Positions 36,919-45,435 of a stretch of DNA of 64,000 nucleotides are shown here, one piece after another. Position numbers and translations under genes: made by a program. This stretch comes from Mesorhizobium sp. YM1C-6-2 (lineage in GTDB: Bacteria > Pseudomonadota > Alphaproteobacteria > Rhizobiales > Rhizobiaceae): NCBI RefSeq assembly GCF_003666685.1, contig NZ_RCIZ01000010.1, forward strand, positions 124,001-188,000, given 5' to 3'. The notes below the pieces were generated by a model that ran no database searches, had not been told where the DNA came from, and worked only from the letters and a program-made list of their open reading frames with translations. The first letter of the stretch is position 1; the number at the start of each line of letters is the position of its first letter.

Positions 36919-37370
36919 CCTACCTGCTCGACGTCAACGTGCTCATCGCACTGATTGACCCTGGCCATGTAGGACATGAGGCGGCCCACGCCTGGTTCGC
37001 ATCCTCGGGCCGTGAGGACTGGGCGACTTGTCCAATGACCGAAAACGGTGTGATGCGTATCGTCGGTCACTCCAGATACACGAACACGCCGGGATCGCCC
37101 GCGGAGGTGGCCGGGATAATTATTCGGCTGCGAGATCTTCCCGGCCACAGTTTCTGGCCGGATGATCTCAGCCTTGTCGGCTCGGACCTTGTCGACCCTT
37201 CACGCATCCTGACCTCGGCTCAGGTCACGGACACCTATCTCCTCGCGCTGGCAAAATCGAATGGCGGCAAGCTTGCGACCTTCGACCGCCGGCTCTCGCC
37301 GGCCGCTGTGAAAAGGCGGCAAGGCGGCGCTTCACCTCATCGAGAGCTGATCCGAATTCCCACGACGTGA
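36915..37370 (+). CDS. VapC-like PIN-domain toxin (ribonuclease)
   Basis: A 151-residue PIN-domain protein. The acidic residues are visible in YLLDVNVLIALID (first Asp), MTENGVMRI (Glu), VTDTYLLALAK (Asp) and LATFDRRL (last Asp). The family cleaves tRNA or rRNA when freed from the antitoxin. GTG start at 36915, coupled to the antitoxin. The pair lies between a terminator and an M23 peptidase gene. Confidence 0.85.
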   Translation: MTYLLDVNVLIALIDPGHVGHEAAHAWFASSGREDWATCPMTENGVMRIVGHSRYTNTPGSPAEVAGIIIRLRDLPGHSFWPDDLSLVGSDLVDPSRILTSAQVTDTYLLALAKSNGGKLATFDRRLSPAAVKRRQGGASPHRELIRIPTT

Positions 37371-37470
37371 CGAAAACGGTGACCCGCTCCGAGGTGCCAG
37401 TCTTGGCTCCCGGCCTGCTCTGTCGTAGCCTCCTGCCGCAACGTAAGCATGCGCAGGGAGCGCGTTCGCG

Positions 37471-38640
37471 ATGCGGTTTCCGATCTGGGTTCTTTCCGCC
37501 CTGGTGTTCTTCGCGGGTTTGTCATGTGGCGCCAGGGCGGCGGATGAGCCGCAGCTCACGCCGCTGACCGCAGAGATCATCGCTCCGCCCCACGTGGTCT
37601 CCGGTTCGGACGGCAAGCGTCATATCGTCTACGAACTTGCACTGACCAACATCACCGGCGGGGATGTTCGTCTCGAGAAGCTCGAAGTCCTCGATCCCGA
37701 CAGTGGAGCGAGTCTTGCGGTTCTTGGTGCCGATGAACTCGCGGAACGTGTGACGCCCGGCGCCAGCCGCGGCCACGAGACGCGCGAACTGGCCGCCTAT
37801 CAGTTCGCGGTCGTCTTCCTGCACGTCGCACTGGCCGAAGGCACCGCGGTTCCGTCGCGCATTACGCATGAGATCACGGCCCATTTCGCGGTGATCGACG
37901 GCGACATGACGCTGAGGATCGGCGCCGGCGAAGTCGTCGCGACGGCGCCCGTTGTGCTCGGGCCGCCTTTGCGGGGCAGGGGGTATGTCGCCGCTGATGG
38001 TTGCTGCGATTCCATCCGTCATGTTCGCGCGCTGCTGTCGCTCGACGGCAGATTCCACCTTGCACAGCGTTTCGCCATCGACTGGGAACAGATCGACGAT
38101 GACGACACGCTGGTCGTGGGCGACACCAAGGTGCCGGCAAACTACCATATCTACGGTCAGCCGATCCTGGCTGTTGCCGACGGCACCGTAGTCGGCACGC
38201 GCAACGACCTGCAGGATCAGGTGCCTGGCTCGTTGCCGGCCAACCTGCCGCTCGACGAAGCCGACGGCAATTTCGTCGTGCTCGACATTGGCTCTGGCTT
38301 CTTCGTCAACTACGCCCACATGCGGCCGGGCAGCGTGAAGGTGAAGCTCGGCGACACGGTCAAGCGCGGCGATCTTCTCGGTGAGGTCGGCAACACCGGC
38401 AACAGCCAGGCGCCGCATCTGCACCTGCACGTCATGGACGGCCCGTCGCCGCTGGCCTCGGACGGTCTCCCCTACGTCTTCGACAGCTTTGCCATCACTG
38501 CTGTCAACGAGGCAGGTACCGAGGACTTCGACAAGGCGGAGGCGACTGGATCGCCGCTTACGCTGACGCCGCGTGTTCCGCCCCAGACGCTTGAGAATGT
38601 CCTGCCGCTCGATCTCTCCGTCGTCGATTGGCCAGAATGA
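37471..38640 (+). CDS. exported M23-family metallopeptidase
   Basis: A 389-residue protein with a signal peptide (FPIWVLSALVFFAGLSCGARA). The N-terminal half is an uncharacterised beta-rich region. The C-terminal M23 (LytM) domain has FHLAQRFAIDW, FVNYAHMRPGSVKVKLGDTV and GNTGNSQAPHLHLHVMDGPS, the last carrying the HxH metal pair. The first zinc motif is of the QRFAID variant rather than HxGxD. It probably acts on peptidoglycan or peptides in the periplasm. A GGGAG site precedes the ATG at 37471. It converges on the sugar-transporter operon. Confidence 0.82.
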   Translation: MRFPIWVLSALVFFAGLSCGARAADEPQLTPLTAEIIAPPHVVSGSDGKRHIVYELALTNITGGDVRLEKLEVLDPDSGASLAVLGADELAERVTPGASRGHETRELAAYQFAVVFLHVALAEGTAVPSRITHEITAHFAVIDGDMTLRIGAGEVVATAPVVLGPPLRGRGYVAADGCCDSIRHVRALLSLDGRFHLAQRFAIDWEQIDDDDTLVVGDTKVPANYHIYGQPILAVADGTVVGTRNDLQDQVPGSLPANLPLDEADGNFVVLDIGSGFFVNYAHMRPGSVKVKLGDTVKRGDLLGEVGNTGNSQAPHLHLHVMDGPSPLASDGLPYVFDSFAITAVNEAGTEDFDKAEATGSPLTLTPRVPPQTLENVLPLDLSVVDWPE

Positions 38641-38650
38641 TTGCAGCAAA

Positions 38651-38672
38651 AAGGGCGCCCTGCGGCGCCCTT
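38651..38672. terminator. first of two convergent hairpin terminators
   Basis: AAGGGCGCC and GGCGCCCTT form a perfect 9-bp stem with loop CTGC, 10 bases after the M23 peptidase stop. A run of A precedes it, so it can also terminate minus-strand transcription. Confidence 0.75.
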
Positions 38673-38677
38673 CCTGC

Positions 38678-38699
38678 ATTTCAGCCCTGCGGCTGAAAT
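38678..38699. terminator. second convergent hairpin terminator
   Basis: ATTTCAGCC and GGCTGAAAT form a perfect 9-bp stem, also with loop CTGC, directly abutting the stop codon of the minus-strand binding-protein gene. It probably ends the transporter operon. Confidence 0.65.
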
Positions 38700-39754
38700 C
38701 ACTTCGCGTTCGGGTTCGGCATCCAGGCCGGCATGGCGACATCGGCATGGGCGAATTGCGGCATCTTCGCCGACAGCTCTTCCATGTTCTTGATGTCGTT
38801 GTCGTTGAGGTCCTTCTGGGTGATCAGCGTCGGCGGCACGATCACCTGCTTGCCCGGGTCCTCGCCGGCCAAGAGCTGCGCCAGCGCGCGCACCGACACC
38901 TGGCCGACCACGGCCGGGTTGGTGGCGGCGGTGGCGACCCAGGCGCTGCCAGGCTCGCGCATCGCGGCGATGTCGGAGGTCGAGATGTCGGCCGAATAGA
39001 TCTTGATGTCGGACGACAGGCCGGCCTCGTCGACGGCGATCTTCACGCCCTTGGCGAATTCGTCATAGGGCGCGAACATCACCTGGATGTCCGGGTTCGC
39101 GGTCAGCACCGAACGCGCCTGGTTGGCGACCGAGTTGGCGATCGGGTTGTCGAGCGTGCCGAACATTGCCGCTTCGTTGATGCCCGAATACTTGGCCTTG
39201 AACTCCTTCCAGGTCTCGTCGCGGCGGTCGAGCGGCGCGATGCCGGCGACGTAGACGTAGCCGGCCTTCCAGCTCTCGCCATTGTCCTTGATCGCCTGCT
39301 CGAGCGCGAGGCGGGCGAGGTCGCGGTCCGACTGCTCGATCTGCGGGATCTTCTCGTTCTCGACGTTGACGTCGAAGGCGACGACCTTGATGCCGGCGTC
39401 GACCGCGCGCTGCGCGGCTTCCTTCATCGATTCCGTCAGGCCGTGCTGGATGATGATGCCCTGCACGCCGAGCGCGATCGCCTGGTCGACCATGTCGGCC
39501 TGCAGCGCCGCATCCTGGCGGCTGTCGAGCACGCGCAGGTCGACGCCGAGCGCCTTGGCCTGCGCTTCCACGCCGCTGAGATAAGCCTGGAAGAAGTCGC
39601 CGGTCGAGAGATAGCGCACCAGCGCGATCTTGACGTCGCCGGGCTTGTCGAACGGCGCCGGCTTTTCCTGCGCCAACGCCGGCGCCGAGATGAGGCAGCT
39701 TGCGGCGGCGAGGCCGATCGCCAGTCTGCCGAGAGTCCTACGCGTAAAGTTCAT
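38699..39754 (-). CDS. sugar ABC transporter substrate-binding protein (predicted 5-methylthioribose/5-deoxyribose)
   Basis: A 351-residue ribose-type (family 2/4B) periplasmic binding protein. A Tat-like signal (NFTRRTLGRLAIGLAAASCL, then APALAQ) precedes the mature domain. Typical segments are LGVQGIIIQHGLTESMKEAAQRA, AGIKVVAFDVNV and NPDIQVMFAPYDEFAKG. The GGAGGAAGGA site precedes the ATG at 39754. It is last in the minus-strand operon ATPase-permease-binding protein. The ligand is inferred from the divergent mtnK and mtnA genes. Confidence 0.88.
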   Translation of the reverse strand: MNFTRRTLGRLAIGLAAASCLISAPALAQEKPAPFDKPGDVKIALVRYLSTGDFFQAYLSGVEAQAKALGVDLRVLDSRQDAALQADMVDQAIALGVQGIIIQHGLTESMKEAAQRAVDAGIKVVAFDVNVENEKIPQIEQSDRDLARLALEQAIKDNGESWKAGYVYVAGIAPLDRRDETWKEFKAKYSGINEAAMFGTLDNPIANSVANQARSVLTANPDIQVMFAPYDEFAKGVKIAVDEAGLSSDIKIYSADISTSDIAAMREPGSAWVATAATNPAVVGQVSVRALAQLLAGEDPGKQVIVPPTLITQKDLNDNDIKNMEELSAKMPQFAHADVAMPAWMPNPNAK

Positions 39755-39789
39755 TCCTTCCTCCACTCCATTGTCTGGTCGGTTGATGT

Positions 39790-40785
39790 TTAGGCTCTGC
39801 CCCTGTTGGAAAGGGCAAAGGTGAAGACGAGGGCCACGACCAGGACCGCCCCCTTCACGAAATCCTGCGTGTAATAGGGCGCGTTCATCATGGTCAGGCC
39901 CTGCAGCAGCACGCCGACGAACAACGCGCCGATCGCAGTGCCGAAGGCATTGGGTTTCGCCGCACCCAGAACCGCGAAGCCGATGAGCGCCGCGGCTACT
40001 GAATCCAGCAGCAGATTGTTACCCGAAGCGATGTCGCCGCGTCCAAGCCGCGCAGCGAGAAGAATGCCGCCGATCGAGGCAAAAACTCCCGAAATCACAT
40101 AGGCCCAGATTTTGTATGCCTTGACAGGCGCGCCGGCGAGTTCCGCTGCTTTCGGATTGCTGCCAACCGCATACATCATGCGGCCGAAGCGCGTGTATTC
40201 GAGGAAGAACCAGATCAGCACCGCCAGCACCAGCAGCACCACCACCGACACCGGGATAAGGTTCGGCATGAAGAAGTCGAAGCGGTGGCGGCCGAGCGCC
40301 AGGAAGGCGGCGCTGAAGGTCCCTTCGGCGGTCGAGCCGTCGGGCATCGTCATGCCGGTGGCGATGGAGCGGCCTTCGGTCGGGATGCGCTGCAGGCCGA
40401 CCAGCAGGAACATCATGCCGAGCGTCGCCAGTAGGTCGGGCACGCGCATGTAGACGATGAGGAAGCCGTTGATCAGCCCGACCACGACGCCGATGACCAG
40501 GCAGATCGCGACCGCCACCAGCGCGTTCTGCTCCAGCACCACCATCGCATAGGCGGCCGCCATCATGGCGGTCGTTGCCACCGAGCCGATCGACAGGTCG
40601 AAGCCGCCGACGACCAGCGTCGCGGTGACGCCGAGGGCCAGCACGCCGGTGATCGCCACCGACTGGAAGATGAACACCGCTGCCTGCGGCGAACCGAAGC
40701 CGTCGGTCGCCAGCGTGAAGAACACGATCAGCCCGACGAGCAGGGCGATGAAGCCGTATTTGATGGCGAAGTCGCGCAAGGTCAT
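39790..40785 (-). CDS. sugar ABC transporter permease (RbsC-like)
   Basis: A 331-residue permease with about eight to ten membrane segments. The RbsC-family pattern GGFDLSIGSVATTAMMAAA, the EAA-like GRMMYAVGSNPKAAELAG and ARLGRGDIASGNNLLLDSVA are visible. It is the only permease in the operon, so it is expected to act as a homodimer. It lies 52 bases downstream of the ATPase gene. Confidence 0.9.
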   Translation of the reverse strand: MTLRDFAIKYGFIALLVGLIVFFTLATDGFGSPQAAVFIFQSVAITGVLALGVTATLVVGGFDLSIGSVATTAMMAAAYAMVVLEQNALVAVAICLVIGVVVGLINGFLIVYMRVPDLLATLGMMFLLVGLQRIPTEGRSIATGMTMPDGSTAEGTFSAAFLALGRHRFDFFMPNLIPVSVVVLLVLAVLIWFFLEYTRFGRMMYAVGSNPKAAELAGAPVKAYKIWAYVISGVFASIGGILLAARLGRGDIASGNNLLLDSVAAALIGFAVLGAAKPNAFGTAIGALFVGVLLQGLTMMNAPYYTQDFVKGAVLVVALVFTFALSNRGRA

Positions 40786-40837
40786 GAAGAGGTGCAGTCC
40801 TTGTTGTTGCGCGCGCTGCGCCCTGTATTGCCCGCCA

Positions 40838-42346
40838 TCACGCCGCGCCCCGCATCGGCTGCCCGGCGATCTCGGCGAGCAGCCGGTCGATGTCGACGTC
40901 TTCGTTGCGGTGTTCGCCGACGACGGTGTGCTCGGACATCACCAGGATACGGTCCGCCGTCTCCAGCGCCTCGTCGAGTTCGGTGACGAAGATGAGCGTG
41001 GCGCGGCCGGCAGCACTTGCGCGCAGCTTGTCGGCGATGTCGCGCCTGGCGGCGATGTCGACGCCCTGGAAGGGCTCGTCGAGGATGAACAGGCTGGCGG
41101 GCTGCGACATCCAGCGGGCGACCATCGTCTTCTGCTGGTTGCCGCCCGACAGCGTCGCCATGTCGTCCTTCTCGGAACGGCAGACGATGCCGAGATCGGC
41201 GATCGCCTCGCGGGCGACCGCACGTTCGGCGCGCCGCCGCGCCACACCGAAGCGCGACAGGCGGTCGAGGAAGGGCAGGCTCATATTCTCGTAGAGATTG
41301 AAGTCCTTGACGATGCCGCTTTCGGCACGGTCCTTGGCCACCAGGAACACGCCGGCGGCGATGGCGTCCGCCGTCGAACGCGGTGCGTAGGGCTTGCCGC
41401 GCAGGCTCATCGCACCGCCGAGCGGCCGGCGCACGCCGAACAACGTCTCGGCGAAGGCCGTCTTGCCGACGCCGACAAGGCCGGTCACGGCGACGATTTC
41501 TCCGTCGCCGAGCTTCATCGAGAAGGGCCGGGAATGGGCAGCGAGCGACAGGTTCTCGACCGAGAAGACCGCGCCATCGCCGTCGCGCGCGGCGATCTGG
41601 GCGCGATGCATGTTCTGGCCGAGCATGGCGTTGACGGCGCCCTCGTAATCGAGCGGCTTTGTCTCGAACATGCCGGTGATGCGGCCGTCGCGCAGGCTGA
41701 CGATGCGGTCGGCGAGCCGCCTTATGTCGGACATGCGGTGCGAGATGTAGAGGATCGCGACGCCGTGCGCGCGCAGCCGGTCGACCACGGCGAACAGCCG
41801 GTTCGCCTCGGCGCTCGACAGCGACGAGGTCGGCTCGTCCAGGATCAGCACCTTCGGCTCGTGCGCCATGGCGCGGGCGATCGCCACCATCTGCCGGTCG
41901 GCGAGCGAGAGGTCGCTGATCTCGGCGTCGAGGTCGACGTCGAGCCCCATACGGGCGGCGACTTCCTGCGCCTGCCGGCGCACGCGGCGCGGATTGAAAA
42001 GGAATTTTGCGCCGGCGCCGTTCAGGCGGTCGAGCGTCAGATTGGTCGCGACGTCGAGCGCCACCACAACGCCGTCATTGATGTTCTGGTGCACGGTGAC
42101 GACGCCGGCGCGGATCGCCTCGGCGGGGGAGGCGGGCGCGAAATCCTGGCCGTCGAGCGTGATCGTGCCGCCGTCCCTGGTGTAGACGCCCGAGACGATG
42201 CGAACGAGGGTGGACTTGCCGGCCCCGTTGGCGCCCATCAGCACGGTGACCTCGCCGGCGTGAAGCTCAAGGCTTACGCCGCCAAGCACCTGCGTCGGGC
42301 CAAAGGACTTCCTAAGGTCCGCTATGCGGAACACAGGATCTGCCAT
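40838..42346 (-). CDS. sugar ABC transporter ATPase, two nucleotide-binding domains (RbsA-like)
   Basis: A 502-residue tandem ATPase. The N-terminal domain has Walker A GANGAGKSTLV, signature LSLADRQMVAIARAM and Walker B LILDEPTSSL. The C-terminal domain has a degenerate Walker A (GLVGVGKTAF), LSGGNQQKTMVARWM and LFILDEPFQGVDIAA, the usual asymmetry of the RbsA family. A GGGAGG site precedes the ATG at 42346. It is the first gene of the operon and diverges from mtnK. Confidence 0.92.
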   Translation of the reverse strand: MADPVFRIADLRKSFGPTQVLGGVSLELHAGEVTVLMGANGAGKSTLVRIVSGVYTRDGGTITLDGQDFAPASPAEAIRAGVVTVHQNINDGVVVALDVATNLTLDRLNGAGAKFLFNPRRVRRQAQEVAARMGLDVDLDAEISDLSLADRQMVAIARAMAHEPKVLILDEPTSSLSSAEANRLFAVVDRLRAHGVAILYISHRMSDIRRLADRIVSLRDGRITGMFETKPLDYEGAVNAMLGQNMHRAQIAARDGDGAVFSVENLSLAAHSRPFSMKLGDGEIVAVTGLVGVGKTAFAETLFGVRRPLGGAMSLRGKPYAPRSTADAIAAGVFLVAKDRAESGIVKDFNLYENMSLPFLDRLSRFGVARRRAERAVAREAIADLGIVCRSEKDDMATLSGGNQQKTMVARWMSQPASLFILDEPFQGVDIAARRDIADKLRASAAGRATLIFVTELDEALETADRILVMSEHTVVGEHRNEDVDIDRLLAEIAGQPMRGAA

Positions 42347-42365
42347 TCATCCTCCCAATAGGCCC

Positions 42366-42428
42366 ACGCTATGGAGGAAGTCGGCAATTGTCAATACGAT
42401 TGACAATTGCCAGAGTGGCTCCTAGGTT
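42366..42428. promoter_or_regulatory. symmetric divergent promoters built on a 29-bp perfect dyad
   Basis: GGCAATTGTCAAT (42383-42395) and ATTGACAATTGCC (42399-42411) are 13-bp arms around ACG. Each arm contains a consensus -35. Rightward: TTGACA at 42400-42405, 17 bases, TAGGTT at 42423-42428. Leftward: TTGACA on the minus strand at 42394-42389, 17 bases, TAGCGT at 42371-42366. A protein on the dyad would cover both -35 elements and silence the transporter operon and mtnKA together. The SorC-type regulator at 33510 is the best candidate because its own promoter has the same ATTGAC half-sites. Confidence 0.75.
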
Positions 42429-42462
42429 CCGGCCGGAACGCAGGCCAAAAGGGAGGATCAGC

Positions 42463-43752
42463 ATGGACAAAGCCCCGGCTTTTCAGGCCTTGACCGTCGA
42501 AACCCTGCCCGCGCGCCTTGGCGCCGTCGAGGCGCTCGCTTCGCGTATCGGCGCCGATTCCTCCCGCTGGGACGTGCGCGAGGTCGGCGACGGCAATTTG
42601 AACCTCGTTTTCATCGTCAAGGGTGAAAAGGGCGGAGCGGTGGTCAAGCAGGCGCTGCCCTATGTCAGGCTCGTCGGCGAGAGCTGGCCGCTTCCGCTGA
42701 AGCGCTCCTTCTTCGAATATCACGCGCTGGTCCGCCAGGAGGCAAGGGCGGGCGAGGGCACTGTCCCCGCGATCTACCATTTCGACGAGGCGCAGGCGCT
42801 CATCGTCATGGAATATCTGACGCCGCACGTCATTCTTAGGCGCGCGCTGATCGATGGCCGCATGCCGCCGAAGATCGCCAGGGATCTCGGCCTGTTCATG
42901 GCGCGCACGCTGTTCCGCGGCTCCGACCTCTCGATGAAGGCGCGGGCCCGCAAGGAGGATCTGGCGTTGTTCGCCGCCAACGCCGAGCTCTGCGACATCA
43001 CCGAGAGCCTCGTCTTCACCGATCCTTATTACGAAGCGGCGATGAACCGACACACCGCGCCGCAACTCGACGCTCTGGTTGCGGAACTGCGTGCCGACCG
43101 CGATCTGAAGGTCGAGGCACAGAAGCTGAAGCATATGTTCGCCGCCAACGCCGAGACGCTGGTGCATGGCGACCTGCATTCCGGCTCGATCATGGTGACC
43201 GACGAAGACACGCGCGTCATCGATCCGGAATTCGCCTTCTACGGGCCGATGGCCTTCGACGTTGGCATGCTGCTCGCCAATTTCTGGATGGCCTATTTCT
43301 CCCAAGCAGGTCACGAGGGGGCCGGCCACGAGAAGGCCGGCGACCGCGAGGCGCAGCGCGCCTATCTGCTGGGCGTCATCGTCGAGACCTGGTCGGTCTT
43401 CCGCGAGGAGTTTTCGCATCTCTGGCGCAGCGAGCGCACCGGCATGCTCTACGACCGCCGTCTCTACGAGGATCGCGGCGATAGGCTCGGTTCCGAACAG
43501 GCGCTCGACCGCATTCTGCACGACATCTGGGTCGACATGCTGGGCTTCGCCGGCGTCGAAATCCACCGCCGTATCCTCGGCCTCGCCCACAATGCCGACT
43601 TCGAGACCATAGAAGACGAGGATTTGCGCGCTACATGTGAGGCAAAGGCGTTGAAGTTCGGCCGCCACATCTGCGTCAACCGCGAACGCATCCACGGCCT
43701 GGATGAGATCAATGCGCTGGCCGTCCGCTTCGAGAAGGATCTAGTCGCTTGA
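42463..43752 (+). CDS. mtnK: S-methyl-5-thioribose kinase
   Basis: A 429-residue protein-kinase-fold small-molecule kinase. The N-terminal [17 protein letters not shown] and the lysine in [13 protein letters not shown] are the ATP site. HGDLHSGSI at about 235-243 is the catalytic loop and [18 protein letters not shown] the metal-binding segment, both diagnostic of MtnK. It phosphorylates 5-methylthioribose, and homologues also accept 5-deoxyribose, at C1. A GGGAGG site precedes the ATG at 42463. Its stop overlaps the TTG start of mtnA. Confidence 0.94.
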   Translation: MDKAPAFQALTVETLPARLGAVEALASRIGADSSRWDVREVGDGNLNLVFIVKGEKGGAVVKQALPYVRLVGESWPLPLKRSFFEYHALVRQEARAGEGTVPAIYHFDEAQALIVMEYLTPHVILRRALIDGRMPPKIARDLGLFMARTLFRGSDLSMKARARKEDLALFAANAELCDITESLVFTDPYYEAAMNRHTAPQLDALVAELRADRDLKVEAQKLKHMFAANAETLVHGDLHSGSIMVTDEDTRVIDPEFAFYGPMAFDVGMLLANFWMAYFSQAGHEGAGHEKAGDREAQRAYLLGVIVETWSVFREEFSHLWRSERTGMLYDRRLYEDRGDRLGSEQALDRILHDIWVDMLGFAGVEIHRRILGLAHNADFETIEDEDLRATCEAKALKFGRHICVNRERIHGLDEINALAVRFEKDLVA

Positions 43753-44855
43753 AAGTCGCAGACCGCCACTACCGCACCATCTGGGTCAATGAGGACGGCC
43801 GCTCGGTCGACATCATCGACCAGCGCTGGCTGCCGCATGATTTCCGCGTCGAGACGGTCGGCACGGTCGAGGGTATCGCCACCGCGATCCGCGACATGTG
43901 GGTGCGCGGCGCGCCGCTGATCGGCGTCACCGCCGCCTATGGCGTCGCCATCCAGATGCTAGACGATCCCTCCGACGCCGCCCTCGACAGGGTCTGGCAC
44001 CGGCTGCACGAGACACGGCCCACCGCGATCAATCTGCGCTGGGCGCTCGACGAGATGAAGCGCGTGCTGTCGCCGCTGTTCCCCGCCGACCGCGCCGCGG
44101 TGGCCTGGCGTCGTGCGGGGGAAATCGCCGACGAGGACATCGAGCTCAACCGCTCGATCGGCAGGCACGGTCTCGAAATCATCAAGCAGATCGCCGCCCG
44201 GAAAAAGGCCGGCGAGCCGGTCAACATCCTCACCCACTGCAATGCCGGCTGGCTGGCCACTGTCGACTACGGCACCGCAACCGCGCCGATCTACCTGGCG
44301 ACCGAGGCGGGCATCCCCGTCCACGTCTATGTCGACGAGACCCGGCCCCGCAACCAGGGCGCCCAGCTCACCGCCTGGGAGATGGCTGGCCACGGCGTGC
44401 CGCATACGCTCATCGTCGACAATGCCGGCGGCCACTTCATGCAGCACGGCATGGTCGACATGGTGATCGTCGGTACCGACCGCACGACGGCCAACGGCGA
44501 CGTCTGCAACAAGATCGGTACCTACCTGAAGGCGCTCGCCGCCCGCGACAATGGCGTGCCCTTCTATGTCGGCCTGCCGTCGCCGACCATCGACTGGACC
44601 GTGCATGACGGCGTCAAGGAAATCCCGATCGAGGAACGCTCCGCCGACGAGGTTTCCTATGTCCAGGGCAAGACCGCAGCCGGCGACATCGCACAGGTCC
44701 GCATCTCGCCCGACAACTCGCCTGCCGCCAACCCCGCCTTCGACGTGACGCCGGCCCGCCTCGTCACCGGCCTCATCACCGAGCGCGGCATCGCAAAAGC
44801 CTCGCCCGAGGGGCTGCTGGCGCTGTTCCCCGAACGCGCGAGAAACGCGGCTTAA
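43749..44855 (+). CDS. mtnA: S-methyl-5-thioribose-1-phosphate isomerase
   Basis: A 368-residue aldose-ketose isomerase of the eIF2B-like family. [33 protein letters not shown] with the catalytic Cys164, [15 protein letters not shown] and [20 protein letters not shown] with Asp244 are all diagnostic. It converts methylthioribose-1-phosphate to the ribulose form, the substrate expected for the aldolase at 34548. The TTG start at 43749 overlaps the mtnK stop. The later methionine-salvage genes (mtnB, C, D) are not in the window. Confidence 0.95.
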   Translation: MKVADRHYRTIWVNEDGRSVDIIDQRWLPHDFRVETVGTVEGIATAIRDMWVRGAPLIGVTAAYGVAIQMLDDPSDAALDRVWHRLHETRPTAINLRWALDEMKRVLSPLFPADRAAVAWRRAGEIADEDIELNRSIGRHGLEIIKQIAARKKAGEPVNILTHCNAGWLATVDYGTATAPIYLATEAGIPVHVYVDETRPRNQGAQLTAWEMAGHGVPHTLIVDNAGGHFMQHGMVDMVIVGTDRTTANGDVCNKIGTYLKALAARDNGVPFYVGLPSPTIDWTVHDGVKEIPIEERSADEVSYVQGKTAAGDIAQVRISPDNSPAANPAFDVTPARLVTGLITERGIAKASPEGLLALFPERARNAA

Positions 44856-44866
44856 GCGCTTCCACG

Positions 44867-44902
44867 AATCTCCTGCGCGGCGTATGGGGTCCGCAGGAGA
44901 TT
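44867..44902 (+). promoter_or_regulatory. hairpin that encloses the ribosome binding site of the ArsC-like gene
   Basis: AATCTCCTGCG (44867-44877) pairs perfectly with CGCAGGAGATT (44892-44902), leaving a 14-base loop. The right arm contains the AGGAG ribosome binding site of the gene starting at 44907. It may be a translational control hairpin, or end the mtnA message without a U tract. Confidence 0.6.
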
Positions 44903-44906
44903 TGCC

Positions 44907-45260
44907 ATGACCGTCACCATCTACGGCATCAAGAACTGCGACACGGTGAAGAAGGCGCGCACCTGGCTCGAGGGCAGGGGCGTCGAGCATCGTTTCGTCG
45001 ACTACCGCGCCGAGGGCTTCGAGCCGAAGAACCTTGCCCGCTGGAAGAGCGCGGTCGGCTGGGAGAAGTTGCTCAACAAGGCGAGCACGACCTTCAAGGA
45101 GCTGCCGGATGCCGACAAGCAGGGCCTCGACGAGAAGAAGGCCGTCGCGCTGATGCAGGCGCATCCGACGCTGATCAAGCGTCCTGTGCTCGACGTCGAC
45201 GGTAACATCACCGTCGGCTTCAAGCCCGACATCTACGAACAGGCGACTTCCGACCGCTGA
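44907..45260 (+). CDS. ArsC/Spx-family protein (YffB-like)
   Basis: A 117-residue thioredoxin-fold protein. The N terminus MTVTIYGIKNCDTVKKARTW carries the single active-site Cys11 without a second Cys. IKRPVLDVDGNITVGFKPDIY is the conserved C-terminal strand. It matches the small YffB branch of the ArsC family, whose physiological substrate is not settled. Arsenate reductase activity is not implied, since no ars genes are near. An AGGAG site lies inside a hairpin just upstream. Confidence 0.88.
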   Translation: MTVTIYGIKNCDTVKKARTWLEGRGVEHRFVDYRAEGFEPKNLARWKSAVGWEKLLNKASTTFKELPDADKQGLDEKKAVALMQAHPTLIKRPVLDVDGNITVGFKPDIYEQATSDR

Positions 45261-45435
45261 CGGTCAGGCACCGACGCCACCCGCCCGTTAGCGGACGGTC
45301 CGTCGCCAAAATCGCCACGATTGTGCGTTCTGGCGGTCGCCGGACATCGAACCGGCTCTCCGTGCCGGCCATTTCCTTTCGCGGGGAAGTGTGGATTGAT
45401 GCCGCCCGACATACGACGCCACAAGGAATCGCCGC

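Noticed and set aside
42426-42439. Perfect 14-bp palindrome GTTCCGGCCGGAAC in the mtnK leader
   Set aside because: Such CG-rich palindromes arise easily in this composition, and there is no second copy or obvious partner. It overlaps the expected start of transcription, so I mention it but do not call it.
44907-45260. Arsenate reductase
   Set aside because: It belongs to the short YffB branch of the ArsC family and no arsenic-resistance genes are near.
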